A stretch of DNA of 64,000 nucleotides from Castanea sativa (lineage: Eukaryota; Streptophyta; Magnoliopsida; Fagales; Fagaceae): NCBI RefSeq assembly GCF_040712315.1, contig NC_134019.1:33011373-33075372 (forward strand). The letters run 5' to 3'. Within the stretch, counting starts at the first letter, position 1; the number at the start of each line of letters is the position of its first letter. The notes beneath the pieces were generated by a model. It made no database searches. It was given only the letters and a program-made list of their open reading frames with translations, and was not told the DNA's origin. The translations under genes and the position numbers were made by a program. Below, one piece after another: positions 35,830 through 46,773 of this stretch.

Positions 35830-36297
35830 CTTTTGGTCTATTTGGTTCATTTTGGTCCTATGTCGTCCACTTTAGTCCTATTGAGTTTACTTTGGTTCTA
35901 TTTGGTCCATTCAATCCACTTTGGTATTATACGGTTTGCTTTGGTCCTATTCAGTCCATTTGGTCATATTTGGTCCAATTCAGTCTTATTCGGTTTTATT
36001 TAGCGCACTTCGGTCCATGCTGTTCACTTTAGTTTAATTTGGTCCATTTGGTCCTATCTTGTGAATTTTGGTCCACATTGGTCTAATTCTATGCATTCAG
36101 TCCATTCTATCTATTTTGGTCATATTGGGTCCATTTAGTCCACTTTGATCATATTGGGTCTATTCTGTCCACCTTGGTTCTAATCGGTCCATTCTACCCA
36201 CTTTGGTCCCATTCAGTCTTATTTTGTCCACTTTAGTCCTATTCGGTCCATTTGTGTCAACCTTAGTCCATTTGGTTCAATTTGGTCCATTTGGCAT
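35830..36297. repeat. Degenerate GGTCC minisatellite
   Basis: About 45 variant copies of a roughly 10-11-bp word (TTTGGTCCAT / TTCGGTCCTA / TTTAGTCCAC) run for about 470 bp on the plus strand. Copies are diverged and often alternate, so there is no single clean period. Confidence 0.85.
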
Positions 36298-36679
36298 TTT
36301 TGTGCACTTGCATAATAGGGAAAGACAGGTTTGAGTTGAAAGTATTCTAAATCCAATATTTAAAAAGAAAAGATCTTAAACATGTAATATCTAAAATGTT
36401 AACCATATTATTCTTAAAAAAAAAAAAAAAAAAAAAACTTAAGCATATCATTTATTGTTATTATGTTTCTGTTGAGTCACATTAAACTAGCATTTCAGTT
36501 CACTTTGGTCCACTAAATTTAAGTGGAAGTCTTAAAGCATGAAGGTTCTGAATATACAAATGTAATCTTTAGGGCAATTATTCATTTATTTTAACCTCAT
36601 TACTTTTAAATAAATTGCATGAGATTGATTCAAAATAAATAAATAAATTAATATATCTATACTATATATAATTCCCCTC

Positions 36680-36838
36680 CTTTTTTTTTTTTTACAAGAT
36701 AGAATTTCTATTCTAGCCTAATCTAAGTGTATATGTGTGTGAAGTTCCCTCTTGGAAACTTGAACCTCGACTTTTGCCCTTATACCCCACAAGCACTTAT
36801 ACCTGTGGAGTGACCATCGCACCAAGGGTGTGCAGTGG
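36680..36838 (-). mobile_element. tRNA-derived SINE with 11-bp target duplication
   Basis: TAATTCCCCTC flanks both sides (36669-36679, 36839-36849). On the minus strand the head has an A-box-like TTGGTGCGATGGTC and a B-box-like GAGGTTCAAGTTTCC. A body follows, ending GATTAGGCTAGAATAG, then TTGTAAAA with a poly-A tail. The TTGTAA-type tail recalls the plant Au-like SINEs, which is an inference. Two older copies are at 9973 and 15229. Confidence 0.85.
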
Positions 36839-36945
36839 TAATTCCCCTCTTTCAATTGGACTTTTTTTGTGATTCAAAAATACGTTCATTAATGAATGGT
36901 AACTTCCTTTAGAAGTAGAGTCATAAATGTCAAATAACGAAATTT

Positions 36946-37195
36946 ATTTTGAATTCAAAAAGAAAACTTCTAAAATTTAAGACTTTTTTCCTTCACATTC
37001 AACAAAAGAAATTACAATTACTGCTTATCTCAAAAGTTTATCATTTTTATTTGCTTGAAATTTTTAAAAAAAAAAAAATTCTAAATTATAATAGATGCAA
37101 ATTTCATTTTGAATTCAAAAAGAGAATTTCTAAAATTTAGGATTTTTTTCCCTTCATGTTCAAAAAAATATTTCTAAATTATAATAGATGCAAAT
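36946..37195. repeat. Direct duplication of about 155 bp
   Basis: The block TTTTGAATTCAAAAAGA..TTCTAAAATTTA..CTTCA..TTCAA occurs at about 36949-37003 and 37105-37163, and TTCTAAATTATAATAGATGC at 37078 and 37170. A second tandem duplication of about 47 bp (GACTTTATTCATGCACCTTA) lies at about 37566-37660. No gene is convincing in 36850-37992. Confidence 0.7.
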
Positions 37196-37992
37196 TATTA
37201 ATATTTACTCCAAAAATATAAAAGAGCGTCTGAGCATGCGTTCTTCTAAAAGTGTAGTTGCAACTCAATATGATTTGAAGCTCAATGCGATAGAAGAAGT
37301 TCAAAGTTTTTTGAAGCTCAAAAATATTTATGCTGGTCAATCGGATTTAAAACTATTTTTAAATACAACATACATTATAGATACATTTTTATCTGCAGCT
37401 AATTGGTGCAGATTTTTAACCCACCATGAAAAAGAATGAGTGGGCAATAAATATATCAAGGAATGCTGTCATGTAAAATAGTTGCCACAAGGCCCCACAA
37501 CCCAGTGACCGCTTCAAAGTTTCAAACTATCTAACGTTTTTTCCCATTCTTAAACTGACCGAAATAGACTTTATTCATGCACCTTATAAAGACCTTTACA
37601 TGATAGAAATTGGACTTTATTCATGCACCTTATAAGACTTTTACATGATAGAAATTCCAATCTAACAATGAGATAGAGATAAACTTGAGCTATCATAAAA
37701 CAATGAGATAAGAGATAAGATAACACCTGTAGTAGAACAATGCTTTTGAAAATATCGACACACAGGATATTTATTCAAAAAGAAAAACCCATCAACTAAT
37801 ACTCAATTAAATTAGTACAGATACGGCTAAACCACCTAGCCTATCGCAGCTTTATAGTTTATACCGACATAGGGTTCAAATTGGATTTAAAATAGGGAAA
37901 TAAGTGTTCCACACATACCATTTTACACAATTTTATAGAGACCCAAAAAAAAAAAAATTTTGAAAATATAGTGTAAGAACTAAATTTGGAAG

Positions 37993-38985
37993 TGTTAGGA
38001 CATATGTGTTTCATGTTAGGAACATATGTCATCATGTATTGGCTAATCTTTTGATAAAATGCATTTTACTTGTAATTGGGTAGATTTATGATGTGTTTAA
38101 TTATTCAAGGAACAAGGTTTCAAGTTCAAGAATTAAAACCATGAAAATCTGTCCAATAAACAAATGAAAGAGTGTTGGTTTTTAAAGCTCAACAGCTAGT
38201 ATTTATCGAGGTTTAAAAATTTGTTTAAGCCCGATGCTTGATAGCTGCTCAATAGATATGGTATTTATCAAGATTTATGAAAAACAGATTTTCAGCTCTA
38301 ATTTTCATTCGAATCCTTGAATAGATATTTGAGCTTTCTTTCTCACAACCTTAAACATATATAAGGATTGTTTTAAGGGTCGTCACAGCTGATGCACATC
38401 AATGCAAAAGTTCTTCACAAGCATATTATGAACTAGAGACATGCCCTAGTTAATCTTTCCCTTAAAGAAGCTGTTGTGTTTGTACACCGCAGGGTTTTGT
38501 GACCAAGGAGCTTTGTGATCTTCATCGTGTAATGAACTGAAGAACTTTGCAAACAACATCCTCCTCATGTTGGTGATTAAGTCGCGTACTGGGATTCGTG
38601 CATCTATTGGTTAGTCACATACTGGGAGTCGTGCATTAAAAGGAGATATTGTCATTATAGAACAAGTCCAATTGGGTATTATGGTAAGGGTTCAACTATA
38701 GGTTGGTATAAGGTACTGAGATTCTTTTACTTATAACCGCTTGTTATGATAATAATGAATTCTTGAGAGTAGTAACTTAAAAATCACCTAGTGGGGTTTT
38801 TGTCTTAGATGTTTTTTCTATTCGTAAACAAATCACTGTGTCAACTTTCATTTCTGTTGCATTTTATTTAGTTGGTGATTTATTTGTGCTACCACGTGTA
38901 TTGCATGTTAATTTGATTAATTAATACACTTGGCTAATTAATCAATTAATTCTTCACAAGGGATCAATATATTCTTAGCCTATCA
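37993..38985 (+). repeat. 5' LTR
   Basis: 993 bp, starting TGTTAGGACATATGTG and ending TTCTTAGCCTATCA. A TATA-like CATATATAAGG lies near 38353-38363. It matches the 3' LTR throughout with scattered substitutions and a few small indels, so the insertion is not recent. Confidence 0.92.
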
Positions 38986-38987
38986 AG

Positions 38988-38999
38988 TGGTATCAGAGC
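38988..38999 (+). promoter_or_regulatory. Primer-binding site (initiator-Met tRNA)
   Basis: TGGTATCAGAGC, the standard PBS of plant Copia elements, 2 bp after the 5' LTR. Confidence 0.95.
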
Positions 39000-39057
39000 A
39001 GGCACACTTTGATTAGGTTTTAATCTTTGCTGTGTGATCCATTGATCCCTGTTTGTC

Positions 39058-40830
39058 ATGGATAGAGGACAGTCACTAATTATACCTCCGTTATTTGATG
39101 ATACTAACTTTGCATACTAGAATGTATGCATGAGAGCTTTCTTGCAATTTCTAGATGAGAAAGTGTGGCAAGCTATAAAGATAGGCTGGACCAAGCCGAA
39201 AGAAGCGTTGGCCAATTAGGACGATGATAAGATCAAGGTGACAAACTTCAACAACAAAGCATTAAATGCTTTATTCAGTGTTGTCATGAATGAGGAGTTC
39301 AAGAAGATATCCTCTACAAAAACTGCTAAGAATGCATGGACCATCCTCCAAACAACCTATGAAGGAACTAAGGTTGTCAAGGACTCGAAACTTCAGAGGC
39401 TCACTACAAGCTTTGAAGAGATTAAGATGGAGGAGGATGAGTCATTTGATAAGTTCTATGTCAAGCTCAAGGACATAGTGAACTCAGTTTTTAATCTTGG
39501 GGAAACCATTCCTAAACCCAAGATTGTGAGAAAGGTACTCAGATCTTTACTTGAGAGATTTCATGCCAAAATCACAGCTATTGAAGAATCAAAGGACATT
39601 GATGAAATTCCTTTAACAGAGTAGGTTGGCAATCTACACTCCTATGAGTTGGGTTTGACAAGAATTGGGAAATCAAGTAAAGGTAAGAGCATGGCAATGA
39701 AGGCCAAGAGTGAGTCTTCAGACGATGAAGATTCTAAAATGAAGTCCTACATTACCAGGCAATTCAAGAAGTTCATCAACAATGCCAATGCGAAGGGCTT
39801 CGATAAGGACCATAGGCAACCTAGTTCTTCTTAGTTTAAGAGCCAAGATAAAGGGAAGAAGCATGCTAGGGATGGTGGTCAATACACTAATCCCTAAGGA
39901 CCCAAGTGTTTCGAGTGTCAAGGTTTTGGACACATCAAACATGAGTGCTCCACATATCTCGAGACCATTGGAAAAAGTAAGGCACTTGCTACTACATTGA
40001 GCGACACCGAACCTGAGGATGATGGAATCCTAAATGCCTTCACTGCCATTGTCAATCCTACTGAGGGGGTTGTAGAAGATGTGGATGAAGAAGAGGACTT
40101 GGTGGAGTCAAAGTTTGAGAAGATGGATGAACAAGATGATATCCACACAACCTATGCAAAGTTAAACAAGGTCTCCAAAAAGTATGAGAAGTTGTATAGG
40201 TTGGCCACTAAGAAGCTCAGTGATGTGGAGCTCAAACGAGAAGAAATCTCCACAAAGTTTGATGAATTCAATCAGACTTTTCGAGCACTGAGGTTTGAGA
40301 ACAATTTCTTGGCTGAGAAGACTAAGAAGCTTGAAGCGAAGCTATTTCGAGTCAGAGCTCAGTTGGAGAGGACGTCAAGTGCAAAGCTTGATGAGATGCT
40401 CAATATGTATAAATCTGCTTTCGATCGATCCGGTTTAGGGTACGATTTCTCTTCTCCTAATATTGTTTCTTCAAGTACTACTGTTTTTGTTTCTCCCGCT
40501 AATAATGTTGAATATGAAAATAATGATGTCAAAATTGTGTTAGCTAATGAGAACATAGACAATGGTAAATCTCTCTTAGGAGCACCCCCTAAGCTTACTA
40601 ATAAAGAAACTAAAAACTCTAAGGCCAAGAAGGGTAATACTCAAAAGCCTAAACAGAAGAAGTAGAATCTCTGTCATCATTGTAGAGCAGCTGGACATAC
40701 TCGACCTAATTTCTATAAGTGGATAGTCATTCAACAGAGCAACAGCATGGTCTCATCGGGAAACTTGAGTCAGTTTCCATCCTCTCTTGCTCCTCTTGGA
40801 GATCTCCTTAAAGCCCCATGTTTCTTTTGA
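39058..40830 (+). pseudogene. Copia-type gag with six in-frame stops and no frameshift
   Basis: From the ATG at 39058 a single frame runs to TGA at 40828. It reads SLIIPPLFDDTNFAY, a UBN2-like gag domain (WTILQTTYEGTK, LQRLTTSFEEIKMEEDE), a zinc knuckle CFECQGFGHIKHEC near 39909, a charged coiled-coil (about 40120-40410) and a second knuckle CHHCRAAGHTRPNF near 40672. Stops interrupt it at 39118, 39217, 39622, 39832, 39895 and 40663. The first replaces Trp (the related element has TGG). The others are TAG/TAA where Gln codons would be a single C-to-T step away. Confidence 0.85.
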
Positions 40831-41999
40831 ACTTGAACGGTTTTAATTCTTCCTCCTCATCGTCGGTTCAAGGGTTTGCTAAAAGAAAAGGTTCCTGCAA
40901 GGTGTGGAAGGGAAAATAGCTCTAAGTGATTTAGTCACTTTTCTCTCTTTCCCTCTATTTTTGTGTTTGCATTACTTGTGTGTTTTGCTTTTTTTGTTTT
41001 GAGTTAGTCTAGTTTTTATGCATTGCTTTCCTTAACATTTTTTTGTTTGCTTGTTTTTCAATTTTGTTTTTTTTTTTAAAAAGAAAAATATGAAAAATAC
41101 AAAAATAGTGTGTTTGTGTATATTGGTACTTGGGTACCTTGAATGGCTATTGAAACAAAGTTTTCTAAACTTTGTATCTCTTGTAACTTAGATGAGTATT
41201 TCTATGTACAACTAAGTAAGTGAACTTTGTGGCTCGTATTTATGATGAGTAAGATTAAGTAATCTCTTGTACTTAATACTCGTATCATTCTTTTTGACGG
41301 GAAGGGCTAAAAAAAATCCTAAGAGAATGGCATAAATAACCACCTCACCACAGTTACTAGCCAATCATGAAATGACATCTGTATGTTTTGACATAGCAAA
41401 AGTTCAATGTCAAAAGCTAAACATAATTGAGTATTTCTTTTCTTTCTATTATATGCCCATGCATGATATTCTTAATAAAAGAAAATATGCAAAGAAAAAT
41501 TAAAGCAAAAAGAATCAAAATACTTTATATATGATTGCAAGCGTGTCTTTTAGGAGATCTGAGAGTTATGGGATGTACCTCGAAGGTGATAGTCCCCATC
41601 AAACAATTATGATTGTGTGTGAGTTTAATTGATTCGCTCATATCTTAAATCGTCATAATATGTAGACACTTATGCAATCTTGCAATGTTTTTCACACACA
41701 ACACGCAATACTTTTTACTACTTTTGATACTTATGCAGATACAATGTGATTTGGCCATCACAAGGAATACATGTGTTAATGTATACCCACTGGACTGTCT
41801 TGACTTGTTTTTGAAATATAAAATTGGTTAGACTTGATTAGTATGTGTGTGTATGTGTTTTGGATCTAAATGCTTGACATTTTTCTTGATTGAGAGATGT
41901 TTTTGAGAGCTAAAATTGTTGTTTGGATCTTTGGTTGAGTAGTATGCTTAATTGCATTCATGTTTGTATTTTTCTCTTCTTGAAAAACTGTTTTAAGCA

Positions 42000-42330
42000 A
42001 TCTTGACTGCTTCTTGATACCTCTCGACAGCTAGGCTATCTATCGAGCTCTTCAGCTTCTTTTTATCGCAATCTCAATAACTTCTCGACAGCTTCTTGAT
42101 CTATCGAGAAAGTTTTTGTCTCCTCGATAGATGCTCGATAGCTTCTCAATTCATCAAGCCCTTTTTGCTATGGACACCTTTGGATAGCTCCTGGATAGCT
42201 ACTCAATAGCTATTTCTCGCTTTTTAATTCTTGACAGCTCTCGACACCTCTCAATCCATCAAAAAATTGGGATTTCTATATATAGGATCTGAGCGACTTT
42301 TCTCTTATTTCTCCTCGATCTCTCTCGATA
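42000..42330 (+). repeat. Degenerate CTCGATAG / CTATCGAG cluster
   Basis: Repeated short inverted words (CTCGACAGCT, CTATCGAG, CTCGATAGATGCTCGATAGC) fill this non-coding part of the element. The same words occur in the LTRs (for example 44755-44785) and in the relative at 30290-30560. Confidence 0.6.
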
Positions 42331-42813
42331 GTTTCAAACTTCTCACCTTCCCAAACTCCTCTCTCTCACTCCAAATCTCTTTCCTACTCTCTTTTCGATC
42401 TAGAGATCACTTCCTCTCTCTGGTATGATTCTCTTTCACTCCTTTATCATGCATTTCATGATTTTTGACCTAATTTTTGGGATTTTTGATAAACTATAGG
42501 GTTTTTCAAAATTTTGGAGTTTTGTGAAAATTTTTGGGATGAGTTTTTGTTTAAATGATTTAAAATCATCATGCATTGCATCTCATGAACATTTTAACTA
42601 TATTTTCATGCATTATAAATGTGTGCTATATATGTTGAATTGTTGTGTACTGTTAGGTTTGGATTAGGCTGAGCCCATGATGCTTTTAAGTTTGCATGTC
42701 ACATGTTTATGCATTTTTCATGCATACGTACCTTCATTTCTTTATATTCTTATATTCAATTGTTTGGTATTCTTCTGCTTGTCTCCCTCTCTCTTCTTCT
42801 TTTAGTCTGCTTC

Positions 42814-43896
42814 ATGGCACCTAAGCTTAAATCCACTCCAGCTCGGAACCCTCTTCGTTTCGGGGCATTTTCCTCTAATCCTTCTCCTTCTTATCTTCAT
42901 AGAACTTTTCTCGACGAGGCATTCATTCAGAACACCAATTCATTTTGTCGGATTTCTCCAATACTGACCTTCCCACTATCATCTACGGTAAGGGTTGGGA
43001 TTCACTATGTGGCGTCTCAGTCACTTGTCCTTTTGTGATCATACAGGAGTCTACTCCAATATGCATGGATTTGATTATTCAATACATTATTTTCTACTTG
43101 CGTTCGAGGTACGCGCGTTGTGGTCACTCTGGATATTGTATCCGAGGTGCTCCATGTCCCGAGGGTGGCGCATCCTGACTACCCCGATTGTGAGTGTCTT
43201 AAGACTATGTCTAAAGACGAGCTTATATCTTTGTTCTGTGAGACTCCTTTTGATTGGGGTGATCATCAGAACACCCCTTGCTCGACCTTTACTAAAGGTC
43301 TGAGGTTTCTAAACATGGTGATGACTTTTGTTCTCCATCCTTTGTCTCACTATAACTTTATCATAGAGGTTTGTGCTCGATTTTTGCTATCCCTCCTAAA
43401 GAACCTCACTATAGACTTCCTTTCTCATTTCATCCTTCCTCTCCCTCATAGATGTATATAGGGATACGACGACCCGTGATAAGCTTCTCTTTTCTTCAGC
43501 TATCATGAGGATCCTTCGCCATTTTTCCTGTCTCCTTTCCCATTTTCGATCATTTTCCTATCATGTATGCCGTTGATGCGACGACTGTTAGACAGAGTGA
43601 CGCCCAGCTTCAATCGAAGCGGCCACGGACTGAGATGGCGACACCTCTAGCTTCTTCAACACCATCCACATCTGCTTCTTCTTTTTCAGTGCATGGATAC
43701 TCGCCTTGACACTCTCAGCGATATGTTGTGTCAGGTGAACAGCCATGTCGCTCATATTGCATGAAGATAGGCTTGCCTTGGTGGCTTCGTTGAGTCTTCC
43801 ACTCCTTCTCTAGAGACTTCTGAGGATAAGGACGACGATGGCAGTGATTCTAAGGATGGTGGTGCTAGCTCCTTTAGCGATGATGAGATAACTGCT
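42814..43896 (+). pseudogene. Second ORF of the gag-type LTR element, unknown function, decayed
   Basis: It opens MAPKLKSTPARNPLRFGAFSS at 42814. Frameshifts move the reading through three frames: YGKGWDSLCGV near 42985, SNMHGFDYSIHYF near 43057, and the best stretch 43120-43461 (LDIVSEVLHVPRVAHPDYP, KDELISLFCE, LNMVMTFVLHPLSHYN). An acidic tail (DKDDDGSDSKDGG) ends at about 43896. The counterpart at 29300-29752 shares the opening and SNMHAI/EVL.VPRV. Possibly PF20167-like (from memory). Confidence 0.55.
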
Positions 43897-44132
43897 TGAG
43901 TTACTTGTCCTTTGTCATTCATGACAAAAAGGGGGAGTAGTTTTGGTTATGAGATTAGTCATGTATTTAGGAAGAAAGTTAGCATATAAGATTTTTGTTA
44001 GGGAGAGTGTCTATACTTTGAGGGATGTAGTGAGGACTTATGTATCTTTTCTTTTCTTTATCTTTTAGATACTTTGTTCATGTACCTTTGGTCTTGTAAC
44101 CACTTTGTGCTAGCAAACCTTGTATTCATTAT

Positions 44133-44134
<2 letters not shown>

Positions 44135-44172
<38 letters not shown>
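44135..44172. repeat. (AT)n microsatellite
   Basis: About 19 AT units between the second ORF and the 3' LTR of the gag-type element. Confidence 0.95.
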
Positions 44173-44176
<4 letters not shown>

Positions 44177-44491
44177 AGGTTGTTATTACAGTCTTTTCAC
44201 CTATCTCTTCATGTGTTATTTCTTTTTTCTCTTTATGCATATGCTTCTTATATATTGTATGCAATTTTTTATTTATGTTTCACACTAAGATGCCTTGATG
44301 AGTTTTTTTTAAAGTATTTCAAAAATACAGGTTGTCAAAATCTTTCTTGCCATGAACTCTCTTCTTGCAAAGTTTTTCAAGATTTTGTGTTAGGATAGAT
44401 TTTATTGTATTCAACAAGTGAGTATGAGTTGAGTGATTTATGACTTCTCTAATATGTTCATTTGTTTGTTGTGGTTTTGTCACGGATTGCC

Positions 44492-44502
44492 AAAGAGGGA
44501 GA
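44492..44502 (+). promoter_or_regulatory. Polypurine tract
   Basis: AAAGAGGGAGA immediately before the 3' LTR, the expected plus-strand primer. Confidence 0.85.
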
Positions 44503-44503
44503 T

Positions 44504-45499
44504 TGTTAGGACATATGTGTTTCATGTTAGGAACATATGTCATCATGTATTGGCTAATCCTTTAACAAAATGCACTTCACTTGTAATTGGGTATATATAG
44601 GATGTGTTTAATTCTTCAAGGAACAAGGTTTCAAGTTCAAGAGTTAAAGCCATGCAAATTTGTCTAAGAAATAAGTGAAGGAGTGTTGGTTTTTAAAGCT
44701 TGACAGCTAGCTTATATCGAGGTTTAAAAAACTATTTAAGGGCGATGCTCGACAGCTGCTCGATAGATAGGGTATCTATCGAGATTTATGAAAAATAGAT
44801 TTTCAGCTCTGATTTTCATTCCAATCCGTGAATAGATGTTTGGGCTCTCTTTCTTCACGACCCTAAACATATATAAGTATTGTTTTAAGAGTCATCACAG
44901 CTGATGCACATTAATGCAAAAGTTCTTCACAAGCATATTGTGAACTAGAGACATATGCGCTAGTCCATCTTTCTCTTGAAGAAGCAGCTGTGTTTGTACA
45001 CTGTAGGATTTTGTGACCAAGGAGCTTCATGATCTTCATCGTGTGATGAACTGAAGAACTTTGCAGCCAACATCCTTCTCAAGTTGGTGATTAAGTCGCG
45101 TATTGGAATCTGTGCATCTATTGGTTGGTCACGTATTGGGAGCCGTGCATTAAAAGGAGAGATTGTCACTACAGAACAAGTTTAATTGAGTATTGGGGTA
45201 AGGGTTTAACTGTAGGTTGATATAAAATACTGGGATTCATTTACTTGTAACTGCTTGTTGTGATAATAGTGAATTCTCGAGAGTGATAACCTTAAAATCA
45301 CTCGGTGGGATTTTTGCCTTGGAGGTTTTCTCCTTTCGTAAACAAATCACTGTGTCAACAATAATTTTCATTGTATTTTATTTAGTTGGTGATTCGTTTG
45401 TGCTACCACGTGTATTGCATGTTAATTTGATTAATTAATAAACTTGTCTAATTAATCGATTAATTCATCACAAGAGGTCAATATATTCTTGGCCTATCA
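44504..45499 (+). repeat. 3' LTR
   Basis: 996 bp, starting TGTTAGGACATATGTG and ending TTCTTGGCCTATCA, followed by the target duplication GGAAG. Confidence 0.92.
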
Positions 45500-45504
45500 G
45501 GAAG

Positions 45505-46284
45505 TCCAAGCCCACTTAGAATAGTAGTGCTTTGTTCTTCAACCCAATCCCAAAAAATAGAATTGTTTTGTGCAGAGGTTGTAGGGCAATTATGATATAG
45601 TTGCAAATTAAGCCTAGGGCTAATGAACTAGTTCTCAAATAAGGAAGAACAAAACAAGTAGTTGTTGAGAAAAAAAATGTTCTCTTTGGTCATTTTTGAG
45701 GATGAGTTCTTATATATGTCATACTCTGATTTTTATCAAGCTATACACTATTCACTTTTCTATTTCTTACTCTCTTACTTTTTCAAAACCTCCCCCTTTG
45801 CTGTAGAACTTCATTTTTCTTATATATCATCCTTCTTGACATCCTAGCCCTCCACTTGCATGCCTCATAGCTCTTCCTTGGATACTTGTCCCATCAGGGT
45901 TTTGCTGAAGATGGTAGAAGGGGTTGCTAGCATTGAAAATACTGTTCAGTGGTCATTTCCTCATTAATGTAGCTGATAAAGTTGTTACAGCGCATTTAAT
46001 GCGAGGGTGGAAGGTATGCCCTTTTAGGAAGCTTCCTCCCACCGTACTGATCCTCTCCTATAGCTCCATTCCTCCCAGTTGAGCGCTCATAAGATGCTAA
46101 GTTTCCTCCTCATCCTCTTCATGGGTAGACCAACTCCTTGGGTCAGATGTACTTTTATAAATAATTTGATGCATGACACTCTACCTCTTATTCTTCTCGG
46201 TTCTCGAACACCCCACATATAGAATGGGCAAATGTAATATACTTTTTTACCTTTTTTTTTTCAAGCGTTTCGATCAAACACACT
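45505..46284. other. Intergenic spacer
   Basis: No gene or recognisable element is seen; short ORFs here are not convincing. Confidence 0.5.
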
Positions 46285-46720
46285 TAGGGTATGTTTGGTA
46301 ACTGTTTTTTCCCCTTTTCTTTTGTTTTCAAAACAATTTTCTATTTTTAAGACTAAAAAAATTGTTTGATAACTCAAAATGGATAGAAAACAAAAACTAT
46401 TCACAAAACTAATTTGTGAAAGAAACTGAAAACATGCAAAAAACTATTTTCAGTTTTTAGTTTTCAAAAGTCAATGAAAACACGTATTTAATTTAATGAA
46501 TTTGTCTCATTTAATGAGTTAGGATTAGAGTTCAAATCTTAATAACAACATATTTTAGTATTTTTTATTTAAAAAAAAACTATAAAAATATATATGTATA
46601 TTTTTTAAAAAATTGCAACTAACCAAACAATTAATTTAATAAATCTGTCTCATTTAATAAGTTAGGATTAAAGTTCAAATCCTAATAACAACATATTTTA
46701 GTATTTTCTATTTAAAAAAA

Positions 46721-46772
<52 letters not shown>
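46285..46772. repeat. MITE-like sequence with about 135-bp tandem duplication ending in (AT)n
   Basis: It begins TAGGGTATGTTTGGTAACTG, a MITE-type opening. The block TCTCATTTAATRAGTTAGGATT...ATTTAAAAAAAAACTAT occurs at about 46500-46585 and again at about 46637-46725. The second copy runs into about 24 AT units (46725-46772), and those abut the truncated exon 2 of pseudogene D. Confidence 0.65.

Positions 46773-46773
<1 letters not shown>

Larger units (their letters stand above)
37993..45499 (+). mobile_element. Complete non-autonomous gag-type LTR retrotransposon (7.5 kb), TSD GGAAG
   Basis: LTRs at 37993-38985 and 44504-45499 (TG...CA) are flanked by GGAAG on both sides (37988-37992, 45500-45504). 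A primer-binding site for initiator-Met tRNA and a polypurine tract are in place. The interior has a copia-type gag (39058-40830), a second ORF of unknown function (about 42814-43896) and long non-coding stretches. No protease, integrase, RT or RNase H is seen, so it must have been mobilised in trans, as in gag-only (TR-GAG) elements. Confidence 0.92.

Noticed and set aside
35500..36300. CRISPR-like array in the GGTCC repeats
   Set aside because: No constant repeat with unique spacers; it is a degenerate eukaryotic minisatellite.
37188..37439. 83-codon ORF before the LTR element
   Set aside because: Starts inside a duplicated AT-rich block and shows no domain I recognise; too weak to call a gene.
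42231..42428. ORF in the middle of the complete LTR element
   Set aside because: It covers the CTCGATAG motif cluster and C/T-rich sequence; there is no counterpart frame in the related element.
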